From NCBI RefSeq assembly GCF_014636295.1, contig NZ_BMEC01000012.1, positions 62,001 through 126,000 on the forward strand: a stretch of DNA of 64,000 nucleotides, given 5' to 3'. The notes beneath the pieces were generated by a model. It saw only the letters and a list, made by a program, of their open reading frames with translations. It had not been told where the DNA came from and ran no database searches. Below are positions 54,440 through 63,089 of this stretch, one piece after another; the stretch's first letter is position 1, and the number at the start of each line of letters is the position of its first letter. Made by a program: the position numbers and the translations under genes. Source of the DNA: Marivirga lumbricoides. Its GTDB lineage: Bacteria; Bacteroidota; Bacteroidia; Cytophagales; Cyclobacteriaceae.

Positions 54440-54832
54440 TTATAACTGACCTTCTACATAAGAAGCCATTTGAGAATCGGTATAAGCTCCGAAAGAACTT
54501 CCTGCTAATTGCAGCTTAAGGAAGAATACCTTATCAGTTAATTCCATCTTTAATTCCTCCGTCTTATCCATATTTACAAGCTTAATGGTCTTCATGGATT
54601 CACTCAATGCTTCTTTGCCTATGTCATCCGAGCAAATCTTTTTCAAAAAACCAGCAATATCATCAAATACAATCTCCAACCTGCTTAACGGATAGCTATC
54701 ATAAGCAGTAAAAGTATCCCAATCAACATCTACATTGATTTCGTAACCTGCTATTTCTTTAATCTTTGCTTCGAAAGCAGGTAATTTTTCTGTCTGAATT
54801 TCTTTAGCTAAACGCTTTTCCTGTAATCCCAT
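54440..54832 (-). CDS. Unknown small acidic protein
   Basis: The 130-residue soluble protein has a helical N-terminus (GLQEKRLAKEIQTEKLPAFEAKIKEIAG), followed by alternating strands (YEINVDVDWDTF, VFFLKLQLAG) and an acidic C-terminus. No signal peptide and no recognised motif. It is a single-gene unit behind the full 40-bp element at 54901-54940. Such small soluble proteins are often immunity or chaperone-like, but nothing here proves it. Confidence 0.65.
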   Translation of the reverse strand: MGLQEKRLAKEIQTEKLPAFEAKIKEIAGYEINVDVDWDTFTAYDSYPLSRLEIVFDDIAGFLKKICSDDIGKEALSESMKTIKLVNMDKTEELKMELTDKVFFLKLQLAGSSFGAYTDSQMASYVEGQL

Positions 54833-54869
54833 TTAAAAATTATTTTGTGGTGTATTAATTAATTTAAAG

Positions 54870-54877
54870 CAAAGCTA
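54870..54877 (-). promoter_or_regulatory. -7 box of the 54.8-kb gene
   Basis: TAGCTTTG on the minus strand matches TAnnTTTG exactly, 23 bp from CACC at 54901. Confidence 0.75.
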
Positions 54878-54900
54878 TCCGTTAAACACTCTCCATAAAT

Positions 54901-54940
54901 CACCAAAAAAGCGCATTGAAAAAAATCATTATAAATAGTG
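54901..54940 (-). promoter_or_regulatory. 40-bp regulon element (CACCA...ATAGTG)
   Basis: CACCAAAAAA at the left and TATAAATAGTG at the right, 40 bp edge to edge, sharing the AAATCATTATAAAT block with the other copies. Confidence 0.78.
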
Positions 54941-55101
54941 AGAATAAATGAAGATTAGAATTTAGCTATAACTATAAAAGTCTCTGTACCTACATTATTT
55001 TAAGTAGCCGCTTTTCTGTAAAAGGAATAATAGTTGGAGATGCACAGCCTTCAAGCCATAATCAGATCAAATAATAAAATACTTTGGCGCAGGATTTCAC
55101 T

Positions 55102-55593
55102 TTACTGTTTCTTTCTCATTTCTCTCTGTCTGAGATATTCTTCATAAATCACTTTGGGTTCCAGATTTACAGGAGAACCAGCAGGGTAAACCTGGAAACT
55201 TTCTTCAGGCCTTGCAATCAAATACACTCTAAATACCTGCTCATCAAACTCATTTTCCGATTTAAAAGCAGTATGTTTCCCGTTACCCGGTATCTGATAA
55301 GTAACATATTCATACTCTTTCAGTCTTTCTTTAGTATTTTTACCTACTTTTTTATATCTATAGATTTGCTCATTCAGAGGATCATCAACTCCGGAAATCC
55401 TTATAAGCATTTCTTCAGTATCTACTTCCCCAATTTTCAGTAATTCAACTTTCAGGTCTCTTGAGCCAACCTTACATTCAAATTGCTCTACATAAGCTCC
55501 TAATTTTTGAGCATACAGGGGAGCTTTAGACCAAAGCATACTGAAAAGACAGAAAGTAATAAAGAACCAATAACTTTCATTTCTCCACATCAT
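55102..55593 (-). CDS. Unknown secreted protein
   Basis: The 163-residue protein begins MMWRNESYWFFITFCLFSMLWSKAPLYAQ, a signal peptide with probable cleavage after YAQ; the ATG codons at 55593 and 55590 are both possible starts. The mature part (about 134 residues) is charged with short strands (FECKVGSRDLKVELLKIG, ISGVDDPLNEQIYRYKKVG) and ends in a basic helix (YEEYLRQREMRKKQ). No domain recognised. It is transcribed divergently from the histidine kinase gene across the 55662-55701 element. Confidence 0.7.
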   Translation of the reverse strand: MMWRNESYWFFITFCLFSMLWSKAPLYAQKLGAYVEQFECKVGSRDLKVELLKIGEVDTEEMLIRISGVDDPLNEQIYRYKKVGKNTKERLKEYEYVTYQIPGNGKHTAFKSENEFDEQVFRVYLIARPEESFQVYPAGSPVNLEPKVIYEEYLRQREMRKKQ

Positions 55594-55630
55594 TTTATTT
55601 ATTAAGAGCCTGATTAAATTTTAAATAGTG

Positions 55631-55638
55631 CAAACTTA
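55631..55638 (-). promoter_or_regulatory. -7 box of the 55.6-kb secreted-protein gene
   Basis: TAAGTTTG on the minus strand matches TAnnTTTG exactly, 23 bp from CACC at 55662. Confidence 0.75.
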
Positions 55639-55661
55639 CTCTGTGAGCTTCTGAAAGTAAT

Positions 55662-55701
55662 CACCACAAAATAGCAGATAGCAAAATCCTTATAAATGGT
55701 G
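55662..55701. promoter_or_regulatory. Divergent 40-bp regulon element at the kinase/regulator operon
   Basis: CACCACAAAA and TATAAATGGTG face each other 40 bp edge to edge, flanked symmetrically by AAT and ATT (AATCACCA / TGGTGATT). Both sides have a -7-like box exactly 23 bp away (55631-55638 and 55725-55732). This is the most symmetric copy. Confidence 0.8.
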
Positions 55702-55724
55702 ATTGAACATCATGCAGAAACAGG

Positions 55725-55732
55725 TAACTATG
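55725..55732 (+). promoter_or_regulatory. -7 box of the histidine kinase gene
   Basis: TAACTATG matches TAnnTTTG in seven of eight positions, 23 bp after GGTG and 18 bp before the start codon at 55751. Confidence 0.65.
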
Positions 55733-55750
55733 TAGCATAATTTTTTATGT

Positions 55751-57904
55751 ATGTTTAAGTTGAACTACTTACTCCTTTCACTTTTGAAAAAGAAGGTATT
55801 CCTTGCCCCAATGGCGATGCTTTTCTTTTTAAGTAATGGTTATGCTCAAGCTTTTGAAGTAAATGAAGCTACAAAAAATAGAATAGAGGCATTAATAGAT
55901 GATTTTGATGATCTCTATACTACGGAACCCACTCGCGCAAAAGGATTGATTCAGCAAGCTTTAGTAATTAGCAAAAAATATCAAATGCCTGTAAAAAAAG
56001 CTGAAAGCTATTACCGCCTGGGGAAGTGGTTCTTAAATGTAGGGGAATCTGACTCAGCGCTACATTATGTAAATAATGCTCTGAAAATATTCTCGAGATT
56101 CAATCAATTTGAAAATATGAGTCTGTGCTACAAAGAGCTAGGAACCATACATGATGAAATAGGTCAAAGAGAAGAAAGCATGAACTATTACACCGAAGGC
56201 CTTAAACTTGCAAGACAGCACGGGCTGGAAGATCAAATCGCCCCTTTCATTAATAACATAGGAATTATATTTTTAAAGCAATCACATTATGATAAAGCTT
56301 TAGATCATTTTAAAGAAAGTGCACAATTAAGCAAAAAAGGATATCAATACGCTATTACCCTTAACAACATGGGAGTGGTAAAATATCAGCAGAACCAGTT
56401 TAATGAAGCTGTTATTTATTATGAAAAGAGCCTGAAAGCTTGTAATGACATTGCTGATGAATACTGTAGCTTAACACCATTGAATGGACTGGCCAATATT
56501 TCCTTACAAGAAAAAAAATATTCAAAAGCCTTATCCACTACCCGGGAGATTATTGAGATACAAGAAAAGCTAGGCCTTGAAAAAGACTTATTGGTTAGCT
56601 TTAACCGGATGGGGTTAATTTACAACGCAATGTCAAATTTTGAGATGGCTATTGAGTATTATATGAAAAGTTTAATCATAGCTGAGAAAATCAGCTCTGT
56701 GCATACACCCTACATACATTCTAATATTTCCGATTGCTATCGAAACATTGGAAACTATAAAAAAGCACTTGAGCATATGGAAATTTTCTACCAAAAGTAT
56801 GATAGCATCAACTCCGGTGAATATAAAATTAAAACCGAGGAACTGCTGACACAGTATGAAACTGAGAAAAAAGAAAAAGAAATTGCCTTACTGAAAAAAG
56901 ATAAAAAGCTTAGAGAAATTGAGCTGGAAAAGAATAAAGCACTTTACGAACAGGAGTTGCTAAATCAGAGTCTTGCTGAGCAGAGAAATAAGTACGAGCT
57001 GCTTGAAAGAGACAGAAAAATCGATTTGCTTAACAAAGATAGTGAGCTTCAAAAAGCGAATATAATTAATCAAAAAAATGAGCTGGACAGACTTTCTTCC
57101 ATTCGGAACATCACTATCACCAGTGCTATTCTGATCTTAATACCTATAGTAATATTGTTGATTGTTTACAGGCAAAAGGTAAAAAACAAAGAAATGCTGG
57201 CGCTTAAAACAGAGGAAGTAAATCGGCAAAAATCTCTGGAAATGATTCGCTCTTTTGAAATTAAAACCATCCGCGCCCATATTGAAGGACAGGAAATAGA
57301 AAAGAAAAGAATTGCCAAAGAGCTGCATGATGGAGTGGCCGGGAGTTTAGCTGCCATTAAAATGAGGCTACAGGCATTTGGTGAAACATTAAATGGTGAA
57401 CCCAAATTTAGCAATCTGCTTATGAGTGTGGACAATGTTTATAAAGAAGTAAGAACAATCTCCCACAACCTTACCCCTCCGGGAATGCTGAAGCATTCCT
57501 TTGTAGATTTTCTTAAAAAATACCTGAATGAAATTTCCCAGGCAGGCCATTTCGATATTGAATATCTCTTTCATGGAGAGGCAGGACTGAATGAAATAAC
57601 AGATGAACTTAAAGTGGAAATCTATCGCATTCTACAAGAGTTAATCACTAATGTAGTTAAACATGCTCAGACTAATTTTGTGGAAGTTCAACTGATTAAA
57701 GATAAAAATCATATCAACCTCATAGTAGAAGACCATGGAAAAGGTTTTGACCTGTCCGAAAAATCCTATGGACTGGGTCTTTCTAACCTTCAGTCAAGAA
57801 TTAAAACATTGGGAGGCAGATTAGAGATCGATTCATTTAAAGAGAGAGGAACGATAGTAAGCATCGAAATTGAGCTAAAAGAAAAAGATGTTGTGTTTAG
57901 CTAG
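55751..57904 (+). CDS. TPR-containing sensor histidine kinase (HisKA_3/NarL type)
   Basis: The 717-residue protein has an N-terminal signal sequence (ending NGYAQA, about residue 35). A periplasmic TPR array follows at about 60-365 (YYRLGKWFLNVGESDSALHYVNNAL and later repeats), then a long coiled coil at about 370-450 and one membrane helix (ITITSAILILIPIVILLIVY) near 455-475. The cytoplasmic kinase has the phosphoacceptor His526 in KRIAKELHDGVAGSLAAIKMRL and an HATPase with LQELITNVVKHA, DHGKGFD and YGLGLSNLQSRI. It should phosphorylate the adjacent LuxR-type regulator. Its promoter carries the regulon element, implying autoregulation. Confidence 0.92.
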   Translation: MFKLNYLLLSLLKKKVFLAPMAMLFFLSNGYAQAFEVNEATKNRIEALIDDFDDLYTTEPTRAKGLIQQALVISKKYQMPVKKAESYYRLGKWFLNVGESDSALHYVNNALKIFSRFNQFENMSLCYKELGTIHDEIGQREESMNYYTEGLKLARQHGLEDQIAPFINNIGIIFLKQSHYDKALDHFKESAQLSKKGYQYAITLNNMGVVKYQQNQFNEAVIYYEKSLKACNDIADEYCSLTPLNGLANISLQEKKYSKALSTTREIIEIQEKLGLEKDLLVSFNRMGLIYNAMSNFEMAIEYYMKSLIIAEKISSVHTPYIHSNISDCYRNIGNYKKALEHMEIFYQKYDSINSGEYKIKTEELLTQYETEKKEKEIALLKKDKKLREIELEKNKALYEQELLNQSLAEQRNKYELLERDRKIDLLNKDSELQKANIINQKNELDRLSSIRNITITSAILILIPIVILLIVYRQKVKNKEMLALKTEEVNRQKSLEMIRSFEIKTIRAHIEGQEIEKKRIAKELHDGVAGSLAAIKMRLQAFGETLNGEPKFSNLLMSVDNVYKEVRTISHNLTPPGMLKHSFVDFLKKYLNEISQAGHFDIEYLFHGEAGLNEITDELKVEIYRILQELITNVVKHAQTNFVEVQLIKDKNHINLIVEDHGKGFDLSEKSYGLGLSNLQSRIKTLGGRLEIDSFKERGTIVSIEIELKEKDVVFS

Positions 57905-57941
57905 CTGACAAAAAATTTCTATACAAATAAGACAATAACGC

Positions 57942-58595
57942 ATGAGCAAAAAAATTAATATTCTAATTGTTGATGACCATCAAATATTCTTGGAAGGCAT
58001 CTGTGCACTTTTGGAAAGTATTCCTGAGCTTAACATAGTGGATACTGCCCTCAACGGAAAGATTGTTCCCCAACTTATTAGCCAGCATGAAATAGACATA
58101 GTAGTCACTGATATTAACATGCCTGAAATGGATGGGATAGAACTGAGTAAATTACTGAAAGATAAGTATCCGAAAATCAAAACATTGATCCTGAGCACTC
58201 ATAATGATTCAGCTATGATCAGCAAATGTATCAAAAACAATGTGGACGGCTACCTTCTAAAAAATGCAGAAAAAAAAGAACTCCTCAAAGCATTAAAAAC
58301 TATCTATGATGGAGAAAAATATTTTGCGGAGGAGGTTAAAACTGAGTTTATGAACCAGACCTTTTACCAGAAAAAGGACAGGTACAACACCATTCAATTA
58401 AGCAGAAGAGAAAAAGAAGTTTTAAAATACATTACTTTAGAATATACTACTCAGGAAATTTCCGATAAATTATTCATTAGTCAAAATACCGTAAATACTC
58501 ACAGAAAAAATTTACTAAGTAAACTTAATTCAAAAAACACAGCAGGGTTAGTAAAATACGCTATGGAAAATCGACTTCTTGATGAAGAGGATTAA
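57942..58595 (+). CDS. LuxR/NarL-family response regulator
   Basis: The 217-residue protein has a receiver domain with Asp11-Asp12, phosphoacceptor Asp57 (VVTDINMPEMDG), Thr/Ser switch LILSTH and Lys in DGYLLKNAEKKEL. The C-terminal LuxR helix-turn-helix has LSRREKEVLKYITLEYTTQEISDKLFISQNTVNTHRKNLLSKL. It follows the kinase by 37 bp and is its cognate partner. It is the only DNA-binding regulator within the co-regulated region and the best candidate to bind the CACC/GGTG elements; NarL-type proteins often bind sites with facing half-sites (inference). Confidence 0.93.
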   Translation: MSKKINILIVDDHQIFLEGICALLESIPELNIVDTALNGKIVPQLISQHEIDIVVTDINMPEMDGIELSKLLKDKYPKIKTLILSTHNDSAMISKCIKNNVDGYLLKNAEKKELLKALKTIYDGEKYFAEEVKTEFMNQTFYQKKDRYNTIQLSRREKEVLKYITLEYTTQEISDKLFISQNTVNTHRKNLLSKLNSKNTAGLVKYAMENRLLDEED

Positions 58596-58708
58596 TGATT
58601 TTTCAGTACACTCAGGTTTAGAAAAAATTAATAATATATCTCAACCCTCATTTTTATCAGTGGTTAAAAATAATATAGGGACTTTTTCTAATTTTAACTT
58701 TTTGAACT

Positions 58709-59407
58709 ATGAAATCTTTATTGAACATTTATTTATTGGCAATTGCAACGTGTGCGTTCACAGCTTGTGATGATCCTTCAGGTGTAGATACCAATAACTT
58801 TACATACGATTTTGAAAGTAGTACAGAAGGATGGACAGCTAATTACTCTGATTATCCTGCAGAATGGGACAAGGATCGTTTCGAATTCACTTTTGAGAGA
58901 ACTGATTTACCTGAAGAGACTAATGAAGACAGTAAGGCTTTAATGCTTTCGGGAAGAAATATTAGCGATGACTTGTTCATGTTCGTAAAAACTAAAATTA
59001 CCGGACTGGAACCCAATAAAAATTACTCAGCAATTTTTGAAATAGAACTCGCCTCTCAATACCCTGAAGCATCAGTCGGTATTGGTGGAAGCCCGGGTGG
59101 AAGTGTATTTCTAAAAGCAGGAGGCTCAACCATTGAACCCGATACTATTATGGAAGATGGCAGCATCCGAATGAATATTGACAAAGGTGAACAAGCACTC
59201 AGTGGTAGCCAAATGAAAGTTTTAGGCACTGTAGGTATTGAAGGTAATGAATTTAATTACCAATTAATAACGCTGAGTAACACTAACGACCCTCTTGAAA
59301 TACAATCAAATGCTTCAGGAAGCTTGTGGGTAATTGTTGGTACAGACTCAGGCTTTGAAGGAACCACCACTTTGTATTATAACAGAATTCACGTGAGGTT
59401 GCAATAA
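58709..59407 (+). CDS. Unknown lipoprotein with carbohydrate-binding-like fold
   Basis: The 232-residue protein has a lipoprotein signal ending FTACDD with Cys20. The mature part starts TYDFESSTEGWTANYSDYPAEW, a jelly-roll opening typical of Bacteroidota secreted beta-sandwich domains, and ends TTLYYNRIHVRLQ. It has no catalytic motif. It is 113 bp after the response regulator and may have its own weak promoter (see rejected items). Probably on the outer membrane. Confidence 0.75.
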   Translation: MKSLLNIYLLAIATCAFTACDDPSGVDTNNFTYDFESSTEGWTANYSDYPAEWDKDRFEFTFERTDLPEETNEDSKALMLSGRNISDDLFMFVKTKITGLEPNKNYSAIFEIELASQYPEASVGIGGSPGGSVFLKAGGSTIEPDTIMEDGSIRMNIDKGEQALSGSQMKVLGTVGIEGNEFNYQLITLSNTNDPLEIQSNASGSLWVIVGTDSGFEGTTTLYYNRIHVRLQ

Positions 59408-59419
59408 TATAGAAATTAA

Positions 59420-59456
59420 TAAAAGAGCAACATACCGATGATATGTTGCCCATTTT
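59420..59456. terminator. Bidirectional hairpin between convergent genes
   Basis: The stem GCAACATA / TATGTTGC (59427-59434 with 59442-59449) has A-rich sequence to its left and a short T-rich tract to its right. It serves the lipoprotein and amidase genes. Confidence 0.65.
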
Positions 59457-59490
59457 CTATTACCTCATTAAATGAATTATCTTTTAACTA

Positions 59491-60786
59491 TTAAAGTATT
59501 ACAAATTTTCGGGTAACAGTTGCTGTTTCTCTCAGCACATGCAAATAATAAACTCCTGACTCCAGAGTATGAGGTAAATTAATAGTAATCTGTTTTTCCT
59601 GATATAAAATCCCCTCCCATTTAATCTTTTTACCGAATGAATCATAAATTAGTATATTATCCAGTGTCTTTTGATCCACTTCATCCATAACAAAATTTAA
59701 TTCATAATTCGATTTTACTGGATTGGGGTAAACAGTATAAGTAATGAGGGTGACTTCAGGCTCTTCAGGCTCCTCTTTGCACTCATTAATTTGTGCAGCC
59801 ACTTCACTTCTTATAAGCGGTAGTCTATCGTAAACAAATTGGCCTGGACAACTTGTACTACAACCATCTCTATGTCCTGCAATTACTCCTAAATCATCAT
59901 TTAAAGGATGGGGATTTTGCGCTTCCACATTTAAGTTATCTTTAGACCCTTTCCAGGCCAATAAGCCTTTTAATGTAGTATAAGCCTCTTCGGTAGCATC
60001 CTGCACTCTAAAATCACCTAACATACATGCTCCCATTGTAGTACTATTTGATCCACAAAAATGAGCCCCCAAAACCTGATCCTGAGGACCATCACCAGGG
60101 TCTCTGCCTGCAAACAAAGTTCCGTCAGGAGCTACTAAATAATTATAACCTATGTCCGACCAGCCATTTTCTTTAGTATGTAAAATATAAATATCCCTTA
60201 CTGCCTGTACATAATCAGTAATGCTATTAGGATAAGCAGAATGGTGTACAATCATATTCTCTACAACAGTAAAGCTGCGCTCATAATTAGGAGCAGGCAA
60301 ACCACTCCTCCATTCTGATTGCTGCACCAAATTGGGTAATTCGCAATTATTAATTGCTTCATAATTGGGTTTCCTTTCCCCGATGCCTTTACTTCCTCCA
60401 GAGCCATTGATTAAAACCAAATGCACTCCTTCAACTCCTTGCGGATGTATTAAGTTAATCTGAGTTTGAAGTTCATCAAAATGAATAAGTGTAGAATAGA
60501 AAAATCCTGAACCTTCAGGAGCATGAATTTCATTATCAAAATAAATTGTGTCATCCTCTGCTACAATTGCAAATTCAGAAAAATCCAATTGCTCTTCACT
60601 CTTTAAGGCTAAAGCTGTATATTCAAAATTGATTTTTTCAGTTAACCTTTGCCGGGAAGCATTCAAATTTAAATAAGCATTAGCATGTATGCCATTTTCA
60701 TCCACCCGCAGGGTACTTATATCCTGCGAAGAGACCTTTAAAGCAGCTCCGACAATAAAAATAATTAGTAAAAAGAAGTATTTCAT
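59491..60786 (-). CDS. Secreted N-acetylmuramoyl-L-alanine amidase (PGRP type) with T9SS type A sorting domain
   Basis: The 431-residue protein has a signal peptide ending KVSSQ and a pre-domain of about 130 residues. The PGRP/Amidase_2 domain at about 145-325 contains zinc ligands in MIVHHSAYPN and GHRDGCSTSCPG, and the substrate-groove block GWSDIGYNYLVAPDGTLFAGRDPG. A Glu-rich linker (CKEEPEEPEVT) leads to a type A sorting domain of about 80 residues (TVYPNPVKSNYELNF, YDSFGKKI, LESGVYYLHVL, TRKFVIL). It is exported to the surface by the type IX system and should cleave the amide bond of peptidoglycan peptides, perhaps of other bacteria. Confidence 0.93.
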   Translation of the reverse strand: MKYFFLLIIFIVGAALKVSSQDISTLRVDENGIHANAYLNLNASRQRLTEKINFEYTALALKSEEQLDFSEFAIVAEDDTIYFDNEIHAPEGSGFFYSTLIHFDELQTQINLIHPQGVEGVHLVLINGSGGSKGIGERKPNYEAINNCELPNLVQQSEWRSGLPAPNYERSFTVVENMIVHHSAYPNSITDYVQAVRDIYILHTKENGWSDIGYNYLVAPDGTLFAGRDPGDGPQDQVLGAHFCGSNSTTMGACMLGDFRVQDATEEAYTTLKGLLAWKGSKDNLNVEAQNPHPLNDDLGVIAGHRDGCSTSCPGQFVYDRLPLIRSEVAAQINECKEEPEEPEVTLITYTVYPNPVKSNYELNFVMDEVDQKTLDNILIYDSFGKKIKWEGILYQEKQITINLPHTLESGVYYLHVLRETATVTRKFVIL

Positions 60787-60917
60787 GTATTTAATATTTG
60801 CTTTATGCTATTTTATATTTGCTAATGTAGTCTAAGGAACACAATCAATTACCTTATGCTTCAATAACGAACAAAACGAAAAAGCTTACGTATTTATCAA
60901 AAATAAAATCAAAAACT

Positions 60918-61286
60918 ATGAACAAAGTTAAAGTAAGTTTGCTGGCATTAACCGTTATTGCCTTTACTTTTTTTCAGTTTATTCCAAAAGACACTCAGTT
61001 TTTAAAAACTAACCTGCGCATTACTATTCAGGATGATTTAGGTAACGTGCAGGAAGGGGCTACTGTAACTCTTTATGAAAACGAGGAAGACTATAGAAGA
61101 GGAGAAAACCAAGTAGCTGAACCACAGACAACTGATTCTAGAGGAAGGGTTACTTTTAAAGATTTAGAAGATAAAATCTATTTTGTTAATGCTACAAAAG
61201 GCGATATGAACAATAACATGCTGGGCGTACAGACGGCCAAATTGGAAGATGGAAAACTTAATAAAGTAGCTATAGTAATTCAGTAA
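60918..61286 (+). CDS. Small secreted carboxypeptidase-regulatory/Cna-B-like protein
   Basis: The 122-residue protein has a signal-type N-terminus (KVSLLALTVIAFTFFQFIP) and a single prealbumin-like domain: LRITIQDDLGNVQEGATVTLYE, NQVAEPQTTDSRGRVTFKDLEDKIYFVNATKGDMNN. Domains of this kind are binding or structural modules. Possibly periplasmic or surface-anchored. It is divergent from the amidase gene and ended by a strong terminator. Function unknown. Confidence 0.75.
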   Translation: MNKVKVSLLALTVIAFTFFQFIPKDTQFLKTNLRITIQDDLGNVQEGATVTLYENEEDYRRGENQVAEPQTTDSRGRVTFKDLEDKIYFVNATKGDMNNNMLGVQTAKLEDGKLNKVAIVIQ

Positions 61287-61309
61287 AATAAACATTTAAA
61301 TCATAAAAA

Positions 61310-61343
61310 AAGAGCAAGGAGGATAGACCTTCTTGCTCTTTTT
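61310..61343. terminator. Bidirectional Rho-independent terminator
   Basis: A 13-bp stem with one G-T pair (61310-61322 with 61328-61340) has an A-run on the left and a T-run on the right. It serves the small secreted protein gene and the convergent ABC operon. Confidence 0.88.
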
Positions 61344-61360
61344 ATTTATTGCCATTGCAT

Positions 61361-62173
61361 TTAAGCTATATCACGCTTAGCAATTAACAAGTAATTGAAA
61401 AATAAACATAGTCCATACCATCCTAAGGCAATTATAAGACTGCCTATTGCTACATAATTTTGAATTTCCATAAATACATAGCGTTGAAATGGCACTTTCA
61501 CTAAATTATTAACAGCATTTATAGGGAAAAGAGTGATTAACCAATGATCGTCTGATTTATAATTCAGATAAGCCACTAAAGAAGGCTCCACAAACAAAGC
61601 ATAAAAGCACAAAGCAATTATTGCAAAACCGGATTTCTTCAATAGTAAAGAAATAAGCATAGCCAGGTTTAGGAATGTGATCAATTCCAGGAAATGGGCC
61701 AGCAAGAATTCGATGCCGGTGAAAAACAAATGTGGCTCAAAAGTATAAGAATGGATCAATCCCATAATAGTTCCTGCCACAAATAACACCAGCATATTCA
61801 CCAGGCTAAAGGTAAAAATCATCACCTGTTTGGACCATAGAAATGATTGAGGGGACATGCCATCAATGATATTCTGGCGGATAGTTCTAAAAGAGTATTC
61901 ATTAGTAACTGAAATAATGACTATAAAGGCCAGAAAAAATTTCAGATAAGACGCTAAATAAGTCAGGTTCTGCCACACATCAGGGAAATCGTAGAAAGGA
62001 ATAATATTAGGACTTATTCCCTGAAACTCAACCCCGGAGTTTTCCATCCATGAGAGTATCAGTTTTACACTACTTAGTATTAATAGCAACAGAATAAAAT
62101 ATAAAATCGCTAACCTGTTAAAAGTTTTATAATTTTTGAGCTTTAACCACTCTATTTGCAATAATTTCCACAT
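61361..62173 (-). CDS. ABC-2 type transporter permease
   Basis: The 270-residue protein begins MWKLLQIEWLKLKNYKTFN, the usual cytoplasmic start of ABC-2 permeases. It has about six membrane helices with a large periplasmic loop after the first and the typical YSFRTIRQNIIDGMS motif. Its start is 2 bp after the ATPase gene stop, so the two form one exporter. The substrate is unknown; similar Bacteroidota pairs resemble gliding (GldFG-type) or bacitracin-type transporters. Confidence 0.88.
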   Translation of the reverse strand: MWKLLQIEWLKLKNYKTFNRLAILYFILLLLILSSVKLILSWMENSGVEFQGISPNIIPFYDFPDVWQNLTYLASYLKFFLAFIVIISVTNEYSFRTIRQNIIDGMSPQSFLWSKQVMIFTFSLVNMLVLFVAGTIMGLIHSYTFEPHLFFTGIEFLLAHFLELITFLNLAMLISLLLKKSGFAIIALCFYALFVEPSLVAYLNYKSDDHWLITLFPINAVNNLVKVPFQRYVFMEIQNYVAIGSLIIALGWYGLCLFFNYLLIAKRDIA

Positions 62174-62175
62174 AA

Positions 62176-63072
62176 TCAGGCTGATAAAAGTTCTAAGAAT
62201 TGTTTTTCCAATGATTTATTGATGTAGGCCAGATGATTTAATACTATTCCTTTTTCTATCAGATACTGATGAAATTCCAGAATATTTACCTGATCATCAA
62301 ACTGTACTTCCAAACGGTTTAAATTGTTCTTTTTAATCTGCTTCACTCCTTTATAAGCTTTCGCAAGCTCTTCCAGCTGCTCTATATTAAATGAACTAAT
62401 CTCTACACCATCATTGCCTGATAAACTTTCAGCCACACTTCCTGTAAAAATCTTTTTACCGTTTTTGAGTACTGCAAAATGGGTACACACTTTCTGTACT
62501 TCATCTAATAAGTGGCTTGCCAAAATTATAGTTTTTCCTCCGGCTGCAATTTCAAGAATCAGCTGTCTGATTTCAGCTATCCCTTGCGGATCCAGGCCAT
62601 TAGTAGGTTCATCCAATATAAGCACTTCAGGATCGGAAAGCAGCGCAGAGGCAATGGCTAACCTTTGTTTCATTCCAAGTGAATAGGTCTTAAAAGGAGA
62701 TCGGCCCCGCTCATACAAGCCTACAATTTTTAGTACCTCATCAATTCTTTGTTGGGGTACATCCTTAATTCTACAAACTATTTTTAAATTTTGTACGCCA
62801 GACAGATAGGGGTAAAATGTAGGGCTTTCTAAGATGGCACCTATCCTTTTTCTCTGTGAAGCTATGGGTTGTTGATCAAACCACTGATACTCTCCTGAAC
62901 TTTTTTGAGTAACACCTAAGATAATTCCTAAAGTGGTACTTTTCCCACTTCCGTTAGGGCCTAAAAGACCAAAAACGTTTCCTTTCTTTATTTCCAGATC
63001 TAATGCATTTACGGCCGTAATTTTGCCATAATGCTTTGTCAGGCCTGAAATCTTTAAAATATTTTCCCTCAT
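62176..63072 (-). CDS. ABC transporter ATP-binding protein
   Basis: The 298-residue nucleotide-binding subunit shows Walker A GLLGPNGSGKST, Q-loop region, signature YSLGMKQRLAIA, Walker B VLILDEPTNGLDP and the switch His (ILASHLL). The C-terminal 80 residues form the accessory domain found in ABC-2 exporter ATPases. Energises the permease encoded just downstream. The upstream DUF4252 lipoprotein gene is 17 bp away and probably cotranscribed. Confidence 0.93.
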   Translation of the reverse strand: MRENILKISGLTKHYGKITAVNALDLEIKKGNVFGLLGPNGSGKSTTLGIILGVTQKSSGEYQWFDQQPIASQRKRIGAILESPTFYPYLSGVQNLKIVCRIKDVPQQRIDEVLKIVGLYERGRSPFKTYSLGMKQRLAIASALLSDPEVLILDEPTNGLDPQGIAEIRQLILEIAAGGKTIILASHLLDEVQKVCTHFAVLKNGKKIFTGSVAESLSGNDGVEISSFNIEQLEELAKAYKGVKQIKKNNLNRLEVQFDDQVNILEFHQYLIEKGIVLNHLAYINKSLEKQFLELLSA

Positions 63073-63089
63073 AGATTGGTTGTAATGAT

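Noticed and set aside
58662-58696. Possible eleventh regulon promoter before the 58.7-kb lipoprotein (GGTT, then 23 bp, then TAATTTTA)
   Set aside because: The spacing is the same, but both the half-site (GGTT) and the -7 box (last base A) deviate, and no facing half-site exists. Kept out as too weak.
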